Source: an uncultured Erysipelotrichaceae bacterium
Lineage (GTDB): Bacteria > Bacillota_I > Bacilli_A > RF39 > UBA660
Assembly: GCA_902773365.1 (NCBI GenBank)
Contig: CACYEG010000038.1
Location: 1-21,005 of the forward strand
Direction: 5' to 3'
DNA: 21,005 nucleotides
The position numbers were made by a program, and so were the translations under genes. The first letter of the stretch is position 1. Each line of letters starts with the position of its first letter. Shown one piece after another: positions 1-6,553 of this stretch. The notes under the pieces are model-generated. The model was not told the origin of the DNA and searched no databases. It saw nothing but the letters and a program-made list of their open reading frames with translations.

Positions 1-1
1 A

Positions 2-121
2 AATCCTTTATGTTTTGAGTATCTAGTATTGACTGACGAAGGTGACGAAGAGAGAACTGCCATAAACGGATTTGATGATATCTTAGAATACTTGGAACAC
101 TTAACTGGCTTTCGATTATAA
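2..121 (+). CDS. C-terminal end of an unknown upstream gene (partial)
   Basis: An open frame enters from the left edge and stops at TAA 119-121, giving the last 39 residues of a protein. The fragment is acidic around residues 10-18 (TDEGDEER) and ends in LEYLEHLTGFRL, probably a short helix. It is followed 11 nt later by a perfect hairpin with a T tract, as expected for the end of a transcription unit. I cannot assign a family from this fragment. The call as coding rests only on the uninterrupted frame and the terminator behind it. Confidence 0.55.
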   Translation, partial: NPLCFEYLVLTDEGDEERTAINGFDDILEYLEHLTGFRL

Positions 122-132
122 CGACACAGCTT

Positions 133-160
133 AAAAACAAGGTGTAATATCCTTGTTTTT
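133..160 (+). terminator. Rho-independent terminator of the upstream gene
   Basis: A 10-bp perfect stem, AAAAACAAGG (133-142) with CCTTGTTTTT (151-160), and an 8-nt loop. The 3' arm itself ends in five T. It lies just after the stop at 121 and just before uvrB, so it separates the two units. Confidence 0.8.
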
Positions 161-163
161 GCA

Positions 164-169
164 TATAAT
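164..169 (+). promoter_or_regulatory. Candidate -10 box of the uvrB promoter
   Basis: TATAAT at 164-169 matches the sigma-A -10 consensus exactly. No good -35 is visible 16-18 bp upstream, because that stretch is the terminator stem and loop. Transcription would begin near 176, downstream of the upstream-most in-frame ATG (172). This supports the later uvrB start at 208. No Gram-positive LexA (GAAC-N4-GTTC) box is visible here. Confidence 0.45.
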
Positions 170-207
170 AAATGATAAAATCAAGTACGAGAAATGGGAT
201 GATTTCT

Positions 208-2154
208 ATGTTTAAATTAGTATCCAAATATGAGCCGTCAGGTGATCAACCTGAAGCGATTAAAGAACTAGTCGAAGGGATTAATTCAGGTAAGAAAAGA
301 CAAGTACTATTAGGAGCAACCGGAACTGGTAAAACATTTACTATGGCGAATGTCATCGCGCAAATTAACAAACCTACACTAATACTTGCTCATAATAAAA
401 CACTCGCTGGGCAACTTTATTCTGAATTTAAAGAACTATTTCCTGAAGATCATGTCGAATACTTTGTATCTTACTACGATTATTACCAACCAGAAGCATA
501 TGTTCCATCAAGTGATACATATATAGAGAAAGATTCAAGTATAAATGATGAAATAGATGAACTTCGCCATGGAGCAACGAGTTCGCTTCTCAATTATGAA
601 AATACTATTGTTGTTGCCAGTGTATCATGCATTTACGGTATAGGCGAAGTAGAAGATTACATGAATCATATGTTAATACTAAATGTTGGAGACACTATAA
701 GAAGAGATGACATATTAACTAGACTAATAGATATGACTTATGAAAGAAATGATATCGATTTTCATAGAGGTACATTTAGAGTTAGGGGAGATATCATAGA
801 AGTTATACCTGCTAATGAGAAGAGTTCTGGTATAAGAATAGAACTTTTTGGTGATGAGATAGAAAAGATTTACTCGTTTGATGTGTTGACTGGAGCAATA
901 ATACAGAATAAAAAAACTTGTACTATATCTCCTGCGAGTCACTTTGTTACTACACCTGAAAAATTAGTTAAGTCTATTGAAAGAATTGAGGAAGAACTAA
1001 AAGAGCGCTTAGCATATTTTAAAGAGAATGGTAAATTAATTGAAGAACAAAGACTCAGGGAAAGAACAATGTATGATATCGAAATGTTAAAAGAAACAGG
1101 TTTCTGTCATGGCATAGAAAATTATTCGAGGCACTTGGCACTTCGCGGTCCTGGTGAAACTCCTACAACGCTTATTGATTACTTTCCAGATGACTTCTTA
1201 TTGATTATCGATGAATCACACGTTACAGTTCCACAGGTACGTGGTATGTATAATGGAGATAGGATGCGTAAAACGACACTTGTAGAATATGGTTTCCGCT
1301 TACCTAGTGCATTAGATAATAGACCATTAAAATTTGAAGAATTTGACAAAAAGATTAACGATGTAATTTATGTATCTGCAACACCTGGTGACTATGAGCT
1401 TGAACTTGTAAATAATCAATATACAGAGCAAATTATAAGACCGACTGGTTTACTCGATCCAACTTTCGAAGTAAAACCTACTGAAGGACAAATTGACGAT
1501 CTAATAGGCGAGATAAATGCAAGAATCGAGAGAAATGAAAGAACACTTGTCACGACTCTTACAATCAGGATGGCAGAGGAACTTACGAATTATTTAATGA
1601 GTGTCGGAATAAAAGTTGCTTACCTGCATACTGAAGTCAAGACTCTAGAAAGAATGAAAATAATACATGATTTAAGAACAGGTAAATACGATGTTGTGGT
1701 GGGAATCAATCTTCTAAGGGAAGGTATCGATATACCAGAAGTATCCCTTATAGCGATAATGGATGCGAATAAACAAGGATTCTTACGTAGCGAGAGAAGC
1801 TTAATACAAACGATGGGACGTGCAGCAAGAAATGCTAATGGACATGTAATAATGTATGCTGATTATATTAGTGAAGCAATGAATACTGCCATGAAGGAAA
1901 CTGAAAGACGTAGGACTATTCAGGAAAAATATAACAAAGAGCATGGCATTACTCCAACAACGATTATTAAGGACATAAGAGAAGTAATTAGCAATTCAGT
2001 TAAAGATGAAGACAAGCCGAAGATGAGCAAAGATGAGCGCAAGAAACTCATGATAAAAGTCGAAGAAGAAATGAGACACGCCGCAGCTAATCTAGACTTT
2101 GAACGAGCAGTAGAACTAAGAGACATATTGTTTGAATTGAAAAGCGAGGAATAA
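208..2154 (+). CDS. uvrB: UvrABC system protein B (excinuclease subunit)
   Basis: UvrB is the damage-verification helicase of nucleotide excision repair. UvrA loads it on lesions and it recruits UvrC for incision. Numbered from ATG 208 the protein has 648 aa, near the usual 650-675. Walker A GATGTGKT is at 36-43, the damage-probing beta-hairpin YYDYYQPEAY at 89-98, and DESH (Walker B) at 335-338. The helicase-2 motifs follow (LLREGIDIPE, QTMGRAARN), and the last 35 residues form the UVR domain that binds UvrC (NLDFERAVELRD). The frame is open back to ATG 172. I prefer 208 because the protein then begins MFKLVSKY like known UvrB, a GGGA lies about 8 nt upstream, and 172 would fall at or before the transcript start. 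uvrA, often the next gene, is not here; a dehydrogenase relic follows instead. Confidence 0.97.
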   Translation: MFKLVSKYEPSGDQPEAIKELVEGINSGKKRQVLLGATGTGKTFTMANVIAQINKPTLILAHNKTLAGQLYSEFKELFPEDHVEYFVSYYDYYQPEAYVPSSDTYIEKDSSINDEIDELRHGATSSLLNYENTIVVASVSCIYGIGEVEDYMNHMLILNVGDTIRRDDILTRLIDMTYERNDIDFHRGTFRVRGDIIEVIPANEKSSGIRIELFGDEIEKIYSFDVLTGAIIQNKKTCTISPASHFVTTPEKLVKSIERIEEELKERLAYFKENGKLIEEQRLRERTMYDIEMLKETGFCHGIENYSRHLALRGPGETPTTLIDYFPDDFLLIIDESHVTVPQVRGMYNGDRMRKTTLVEYGFRLPSALDNRPLKFEEFDKKINDVIYVSATPGDYELELVNNQYTEQIIRPTGLLDPTFEVKPTEGQIDDLIGEINARIERNERTLVTTLTIRMAEELTNYLMSVGIKVAYLHTEVKTLERMKIIHDLRTGKYDVVVGINLLREGIDIPEVSLIAIMDANKQGFLRSERSLIQTMGRAARNANGHVIMYADYISEAMNTAMKETERRRTIQEKYNKEHGITPTTIIKDIREVISNSVKDEDKPKMSKDERKKLMIKVEEEMRHAAANLDFERAVELRDILFELKSEE

Positions 2155-2156
2155 TA

Positions 2157-2238
2157 ATGAATCTCTAGTAACAGGAGCATCCAGTGGAATAGGGAACATA
2201 TTGCGCTTGAATTAACAAAGAGAGGTATGATATTCAAG
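2157..2238 (+). pseudogene. Decayed 5' remnant of a short-chain dehydrogenase/reductase gene
   Basis: Just after uvrB, nt 2168-2194 read VTGASSGIG, the cofactor-binding glycine motif that opens SDR proteins. From 2200 a different frame reads IALELTKRGM, which is the helix that normally follows two residues later. Five bases lie between the segments where six are expected, so one base appears lost. A second single-base loss fits near 2163-2167, between an ATG at 2157 and the motif, where the intact gene would read MNxLVTG. After about 2238 the similarity ends and a terminator begins, so the rest of the gene (roughly 200 codons) is gone. No working product is expected. The identification comes from motif recognition in two adjacent frames. 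Confidence 0.75.
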
Positions 2239-2240
2239 AC

Positions 2241-2273
2241 AAAAAGACAAGATACTATTTATTTTGTCTTTTT
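2241..2273 (+). terminator. Rho-independent terminator after uvrB and the SDR remnant
   Basis: The stem is AAAAAGACAA (2241-2250) with TTGTCTTTTT (2264-2273), 10 bp, extendable by a few weaker pairs. The 3' arm ends in five T. It probably ends uvrB transcription. Confidence 0.8.
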
Positions 2274-2280
2274 AAAATGC

Positions 2281-2286
2281 TATAAT
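2281..2286 (+). promoter_or_regulatory. Candidate -10 box for the pyrophosphatase gene
   Basis: TATAAT at 2281-2286 sits 7 nt after the terminator and 27 nt before the start codon. The -35 position falls in the terminator loop and is poor (TTTATT at 2258-2263, 17-bp spacing). Confidence 0.5.
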
Positions 2287-2312
2287 TAATTCATAATAAA
2301 AAGGGTGATATT

Positions 2313-3938
2313 ATGAAGACAACGTATATAATAGGACACAGAAATCCCGATACTGACTCTGTAACTAGTGCTATCGCGCTTTCATATCTTAAAAATAAAA
2401 TTGGTATGAATACAGAACCATATGTTATTGGTGAAATAAATAAAGAAACTAGTTTTGTTTTAAAATATTGGAAAGTAAATCGCCCAGCTTTTTTAGATGA
2501 TGTTAAAGTTCAGATAAAAGATATAAAATATAACAGAGATTTAATGATAAACGAAAATACATCAATATATGACGCATATACTTATATGGTTGACAATAAT
2601 ATTACCGGTCTTCCAGTGGTAAAAGCAAAAAACAAATTTTGTGGTTATGTTTCTTTAAAGGAAATAGCTACTTCACTAATAAAAGGTGCATTTGATAAAT
2701 TGAATTCATCGTATGATAATATTGTAAAAACTTTAAACGGTAAAGAAGTATTAAAATTTGATGACGTAATAACGGGTACAATTTTTGCTGCGACCTATTC
2801 CAGTGAACTATTTATTTCGGATGTCGACATAGATGATAATACAGTTGTAATAGTTGGTGACAGACACCATGTTTTAGAATACTGCATAACAAATAGAGCA
2901 AAACTAATCGTACTTGTTGGAAACCAAGAATTATCTCATAAAGAATTAACACTTGCAAAAGAGAATAGAGTAAACATTATTAAAACACCTTTATTATCTT
3001 TTGAAGTTTCTAAAAAAATAGGGTTATCTAATTACATAAAAACCATATTGAGAGCGGAATCACCGACGGTATTGAATCCAAGTGATTATTTGACCGATTT
3101 TTATGAAATAAATAATAAAGTAAAACATACTAATTATCCAATTATAGATAATAAAAACACATGTAAGGGATTACTAAGAATATTAGATATAAATCAATAT
3201 GAAAAAAAAGATGTAATATTGGTCGATCACAACGATATAAAACAGAGTGTACATGGATTAAACGAAGCTAATATCATCGAGATTATAGATCACCATGCAC
3301 TTGGTAATTTAACAACTACTACTCCTGTATCTTTTAGAAATATGAGTGTAGGAAGTACTAACACAATACTTTATTTCTTATTTAAGGAGTCTAATGTAAA
3401 AATACCTAAAACTATCGCAGGAATAATGCTATCAGGAGTGTTGTCGGACACACTAATTCTTAAAAGTCCAACTACTACAGAAATAGATATAACAGTTGCT
3501 AAAGAACTATCTCTAATCGCAGGTGTCAATTATAAGAAATACGGAATGGAAATGTTGAAAGCTGGTTCTAGTTTGGAAGGATTGAGCGTCGAAGAAATAG
3601 TATTTTATGATTATAAAGAATTTCAAGTAGGTGATACTGGCTTTGGAATTGGCCAAATACTTACTTTAAATTACGAGCAAATTTTATCTAGAAAAGAAGA
3701 ATACATCGATTTTTTGAATAAAACTAGAGCTACTAAAGGATTTAAGTTAATGGCATTATTTATAACAGATATAATTAATAATGGCTCATATGTTCTATTT
3801 TCATCAAATGCTGAACAAATCATCGCTCTTTCGTATAATTTAGACTATATCGAGCAAGGACATTACTTAGAGGGTGTAATAAGCAGGAAAAAACAAATCA
3901 TCCCTAATATAATGGATGAAATTGAAAATATGAAATAA
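2313..3938 (+). CDS. ppaC: CBS-domain family II (Mn-dependent) inorganic pyrophosphatase
   Basis: This cytosolic enzyme hydrolyses pyrophosphate to phosphate and so pulls biosynthetic reactions forward. The 541 aa match the long form of family II PPase, in which a regulatory block is inserted in the DHH catalytic domain. GHRNPDTDS (8-16) is the first metal site. A CBS domain follows at about 70-125, a DRTGG-type domain at about 130-240 (GDRHHV at 182-187), and a second CBS at about 250-305. The DHH part resumes with VDHND (304-308) and IDHHA (325-329), and the DHHA2 part carries SRKKQ (524-528). Long-form enzymes are known to be controlled by adenine nucleotides through the CBS pair, so AMP/ATP control is likely here by family. 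The AAGGGTG ribosome site at 2301-2307 fixes the ATG. A tRNA gene follows without a clear terminator between them. Confidence 0.93.
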   Translation: MKTTYIIGHRNPDTDSVTSAIALSYLKNKIGMNTEPYVIGEINKETSFVLKYWKVNRPAFLDDVKVQIKDIKYNRDLMINENTSIYDAYTYMVDNNITGLPVVKAKNKFCGYVSLKEIATSLIKGAFDKLNSSYDNIVKTLNGKEVLKFDDVITGTIFAATYSSELFISDVDIDDNTVVIVGDRHHVLEYCITNRAKLIVLVGNQELSHKELTLAKENRVNIIKTPLLSFEVSKKIGLSNYIKTILRAESPTVLNPSDYLTDFYEINNKVKHTNYPIIDNKNTCKGLLRILDINQYEKKDVILVDHNDIKQSVHGLNEANIIEIIDHHALGNLTTTTPVSFRNMSVGSTNTILYFLFKESNVKIPKTIAGIMLSGVLSDTLILKSPTTTEIDITVAKELSLIAGVNYKKYGMEMLKAGSSLEGLSVEEIVFYDYKEFQVGDTGFGIGQILTLNYEQILSRKEEYIDFLNKTRATKGFKLMALFITDIINNGSYVLFSSNAEQIIALSYNLDYIEQGHYLEGVISRKKQIIPNIMDEIENMK

Positions 3939-3943
3939 AATAC

Positions 3944-3972
3944 TTGATTATCGAAAATATTTATGATAAGAT
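3944..3972 (+). promoter_or_regulatory. Promoter of tRNA-Ala
   Basis: TTGATT (3944-3949), a 17-bp spacer and TAAGAT (3967-3972). Transcription would start about 6 nt before the mature tRNA 5' end, which suits a tRNA promoter. Confidence 0.6.
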
Positions 3973-3984
3973 AATCATGTTCTT

Positions 3985-4061
3985 GGGGGATTAGCTCAGC
4001 TGGCTAGAGCACCTGCCCTGCACGCAGGGGGTCGCGGGTTCGAATCCCACATCCTCCACCA
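3985..4061 (+). tRNA. tRNA-Ala (anticodon UGC)
   Basis: A 77-nt cloverleaf with encoded CCA. The acceptor GGGGGAT/ATCCTCC contains the G3:U70 pair, the identity element for alanyl-tRNA synthetase. The D-arm is GCTC/GAGC. The anticodon stem CCTGC/GCAGG (4012-4016/4024-4028) encloses loop CCTGCAC with anticodon TGC at 4019-4021. The T-arm is GCGGG/CCCAC around TTCGAAT. Two things are odd: position 33 is C (4018) instead of the near-universal T, and the T-stem has a C50·A64 mismatch. Everything else is canonical. Confidence 0.96.
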
Positions 4062-4074
4062 TAAAGTATAATAA

Positions 4075-4097
4075 TTCGGATTTTTCCGAGTTTTTTT
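4075..4097 (+). terminator. Rho-independent terminator of the tRNA-Ala unit
   Basis: A short stem TCGGA (4076-4080)/TCCGA (4085-4089), extendable by a T·G pair, with a TTTT loop and seven T (4091-4097). It lies 14 nt after the tRNA CCA end. Confidence 0.75.
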
Positions 4098-4266
4098 ATA
4101 TGATTTAATGTAATATGTTTAAATACAATTTATGCTAAAAGGAAAAGTAAATCAATTAATCTATTATTTTTGAAAGGTATATATAAACTTGTGTGCACTA
4201 ATCATAAGATACAAATGCATTGCAAACATTACAAATTAATGATACCATTTATATAGATAAAGAGAA
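4098..4266. other. AT-rich intergenic stretch without recognised features
   Basis: About 170 nt between the tRNA terminator and the unknown gene. I see no open frame longer than a few codons and no -35/-10 pair with proper spacing. TAAGAT (4205-4210) and TATAAA (4182-4187) are isolated -10-like words. There is no copy of the tRNA 3' end that would mark an integration site. Confidence 0.5.
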
Positions 4267-4275
4267 GTGGACAAT

Positions 4276-5745
4276 GTGGATTTAATAATAAATGATACGA
4301 TAAAAAATATAATTTTAGAATTGATTAACAAATTTCCAGGATCATTTCGTAAATATGATAAAAGTAGTATTGAAAAGTTAAAAACAAATATTGCTTCTAG
4401 AGATATATGTGTTACAGCTTTGGAAAGTATAATGTATGATTCTCAACAAATGAGATGTACGATCAAAACACATTCAATATATGATAAATCTTCATTTGAT
4501 CAGGCAGAGAGTATTTACTTGTCTATACCAAAAGCGCCAGATTATATTGAAGACTCAGGAATATTTTACGAAGATATTCCACAATTTAAGGACATAAGTA
4601 ACGAAGAATTGTTATCATTTTTATCTAATGCATCTAAAGCACAAAAAATATATGAAAGAGTTCTGTCCAAACAAAGTTTTACTAGTAGGGCAGAAAGAAT
4701 TTTACAGTCAATAAAAAGTTTACAAACCCAAACCATAAAAATTACTGAATTAGAAAAAAAACAATTAGATAGCATATATACAAAAATAGGCCAAATACTC
4801 GGAAATGGCCAAAATATTAATTTACAAGATATTGATTATAATATTTCATTATTTAATTCTGTTGCAATTTCTATATGGAACAGGTATTTGGATGAAGGCA
4901 GATGTTTTCTTGTTCATAACTATTCTAGAGGATATGTTGAAAATTATATCCCATCTAAATATCTATCAACATCGCTTTTATCCGATAAGTTTATGGCATT
5001 ATTTCAAGAAAATCGCAATAATAACTACGGTATTATTGTCAAACCAAAAAAAATAGTAAGTGCCGATTCCAAAGATACATTTACACATAATAGAAGTGAT
5101 AATACTGGAGCTGATTTGTATTTATCAGGAATTGTTCCACCACTATTATTTCCTTGGGAAATAGAAAGAGAAGCCATAGAAAAAGCAAAAGATATTAATG
5201 GCGAAATATTAAATTATGATAATGGGTATGTTTTGCCTGAAATAGTTTTAGAAGATTATGTTCCAATTGGCGTGTTTTATAGAACAAATGGTGAAGGCGA
5301 ATTATCCTTAAGTTATGAATCCGCTAGAGAACTAGCTCAGTCAATGGGGCTTGAAATAACCGAAATAGATATGAGTCTAGCTCGCATGAAAGCAGGATTA
5401 CCATTAATGACTGTTCAAATGCAAAAGGCATTTTTCTTAAATATACTAAGAAAGCATTATATGGGTGAAAAACTTGCAAAATCGTATTTTGAAAACAGTG
5501 GTTGTCCGGAAGAATATGAAGATGAAAAAATTATATTAAAATATTTAAATGACTTATATGAAAAGTATGTTTCTATTAGAAGAGCTGAAATGTTAAGTGC
5601 TGAAACACTCATAGAAGTAATTATGTCGACTATATCACAAGATGATTTGACAATTATAAAAAGTTATTACGAAACATGTATGCAAACTTACCAAAATTTA
5701 TTTCTTGATGCATCTAAGACTTCTGAAAATCCTTTTGTTGCTTGA
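4276..5745 (+). CDS. Protein of unknown function, possibly ADP-ribosyltransferase-like fold
   Basis: A 489-aa soluble protein with no signal peptide or membrane segment. I do not recognise a named family. It starts at GTG; I prefer 4276 because GAAGTGG (4264-4270) stands 5 nt before it, although GTG 4267 is also in frame. Residues 1-200 look helical, with many Lys/Glu. The middle is beta-rich and holds, in order (numbering from 4276), CFLVHNYSRG (210-219), KYLSTSLLSD (228-237), a YGIIVKP strand (251-257) and LPEIVLEDYVPIGVFY (320-335). A basic residue or His in a first strand, then an STS strand, then a Glu-containing strand, is the layout of ADP-ribosyltransferase folds; this is only a weak inference. 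The C-terminal 150 residues are helical. It stands alone downstream of tRNA-Ala, with no clear promoter or terminator. Confidence 0.85.
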   Translation: MDLIINDTIKNIILELINKFPGSFRKYDKSSIEKLKTNIASRDICVTALESIMYDSQQMRCTIKTHSIYDKSSFDQAESIYLSIPKAPDYIEDSGIFYEDIPQFKDISNEELLSFLSNASKAQKIYERVLSKQSFTSRAERILQSIKSLQTQTIKITELEKKQLDSIYTKIGQILGNGQNINLQDIDYNISLFNSVAISIWNRYLDEGRCFLVHNYSRGYVENYIPSKYLSTSLLSDKFMALFQENRNNNYGIIVKPKKIVSADSKDTFTHNRSDNTGADLYLSGIVPPLLFPWEIEREAIEKAKDINGEILNYDNGYVLPEIVLEDYVPIGVFYRTNGEGELSLSYESARELAQSMGLEITEIDMSLARMKAGLPLMTVQMQKAFFLNILRKHYMGEKLAKSYFENSGCPEEYEDEKIILKYLNDLYEKYVSIRRAEMLSAETLIEVIMSTISQDDLTIIKSYYETCMQTYQNLFLDASKTSENPFVA

Positions 5746-5820
5746 AAACACCAATAAATGACGCTAGAAGTGATGTATACTAAAATACTAAATGTTTTAC
5801 TTTTTATTTTTTTAAATATA

Positions 5821-5829
5821 TGTTAAAAT
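5821..5829 (+). promoter_or_regulatory. Extended -10 promoter for the thioredoxin-like gene
   Basis: TGTTAAAAT at 5821-5829 is a TGn-extended -10 element. The same nonamer occurs in the promoter at 11137-11145. The -35 region is only a T-rich run. The start codon is 28 nt downstream. Confidence 0.5.
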
Positions 5830-5857
5830 CTTATATGTTAGAATTGGAGAAAAAATA

Positions 5858-6496
5858 ATGAAAAGATTTATAATATCAATACTATTGTTAGCAGTATTTT
5901 TAATACCAAAATATGTATTTGCTCAAACACAAGCATTAGATTTGATTAATACATTAAATGAAGAAAAAATAGAGATAATGTTTGATGATTATAGCGAAAA
6001 TGATAATCAAGTTGTTGTATACCTTTTTAGAGGAGCTGGTTGTACACATTGTTATGATTTTTTACAGTTCTTAAATGCATTTGCTCAAGATAATGGTAAT
6101 TTATTTAAATTAAGATCATTTGAAGTATACGATAATCAAGATAACTTGGCGTTAAAAAAGAAAATTGCTGAATATTTTGGCGATAGAGCAGGAGGCGTAC
6201 CTTATATCATAATTGGCAATAAAACTTTTTATGGTTTCAGTGATGATGATGGGGAAAAAATAGAGACTGCTATTAAGGAAGAATATAATAATAGTGAACG
6301 ATTTGATGTATTTAAAGAATTAAATAAAGTATCTAATGAAACTGCCACAACTACAAAAAACGTTAAAAAAACAAATCATAAGCCATCTATTTTAACTATT
6401 ATTGTTTTCATAATTGCACTGTTATTGATTGTAATGATGATTTTAAGTAATATCCTTTTTAAAAATAAAAAAGGCAGTGATAATAAGAGTAAATAA
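5858..6496 (+). CDS. Membrane-tethered extracytoplasmic thioredoxin-like protein (CTHC)
   Basis: A 212-aa protein. An N-terminal signal sequence (1-22, ending VFA) is followed by a thioredoxin-like domain at about 25-150: a strand VVVYLFR, then the redox motif C62-T-H-C65, and the cis-proline site GGVPYIIIG (112-120). A Thr/Lys-rich linker leads to a C-terminal membrane helix (177-201) and a basic tail KNKKGSDNKSK. So the redox domain should face outside, held by the C-terminal helix. CxHC centres are typical of DsbA-like oxidases, but no helical insertion of DsbA is obvious, so oxidase or reductase cannot be decided. The nearby exported proteins contain cysteine pairs that could be clients (inference). 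The GGAG site at 5846-5849 fits ATG 5858. Confidence 0.88.
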   Translation: MKRFIISILLLAVFLIPKYVFAQTQALDLINTLNEEKIEIMFDDYSENDNQVVVYLFRGAGCTHCYDFLQFLNAFAQDNGNLFKLRSFEVYDNQDNLALKKKIAEYFGDRAGGVPYIIIGNKTFYGFSDDDGEKIETAIKEEYNNSERFDVFKELNKVSNETATTTKNVKKTNHKPSILTIIVFIIALLLIVMMILSNILFKNKKGSDNKSK

Positions 6497-6520
6497 GAGT
6501 TGGCGCTATTTACTTTTTTT
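6488..6520 (+). terminator. Terminator overlapping the stop codon of the thioredoxin-like gene
   Basis: Stem AGTAAATA (6488-6495)/TATTTACT (6507-6514), 11-nt loop, then six T to 6520. The stop codon TAA 6494-6496 lies in the 5' arm. The 3' arm also supplies the -35 of the next promoter. Confidence 0.65.
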
Positions 6521-6537
6521 ATTGTTTTGTGTAAAAT
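6509..6537 (+). promoter_or_regulatory. Promoter of the YitT-family gene
   Basis: TTTACT (6509-6514), 17-bp spacer, TAAAAT (6532-6537). The -35 hexamer is part of the preceding terminator arm. ATG 6554 lies 17 nt after the -10, so the leader is only about 10 nt. Confidence 0.5.
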
Positions 6538-6553
6538 TAAAATGGTGAAAAGT

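Noticed and set aside
164..210. SOS (LexA) control of uvrB
   Set aside because: No GAAC-N4-GTTC palindrome or close variant is visible upstream of uvrB.
724..942. Minus-strand open frame opposite uvrB; similar ones opposite other genes (for example 1920-2237, 15383-15727, 16513-16755)
   Set aside because: They lie antisense to well-supported genes, have low-complexity Ser/Ile/Leu-rich translations, no ribosome site and no family motifs.
4805..5056. Plus-strand open frame inside the unknown 489-aa gene, rich in Ile and Leu
   Set aside because: It is a frame shadow of the longer gene, without its own ribosome site. AT-rich sequence produces such hydrophobic translations by chance.
3985..5860. 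Possible mobile island inserted at tRNA-Ala
   Set aside because: No integrase, no duplicated tRNA 3' end and no inverted repeats were seen between the tRNA and the thioredoxin-like gene. The unknown gene may be accessory, but an integration event is not shown.
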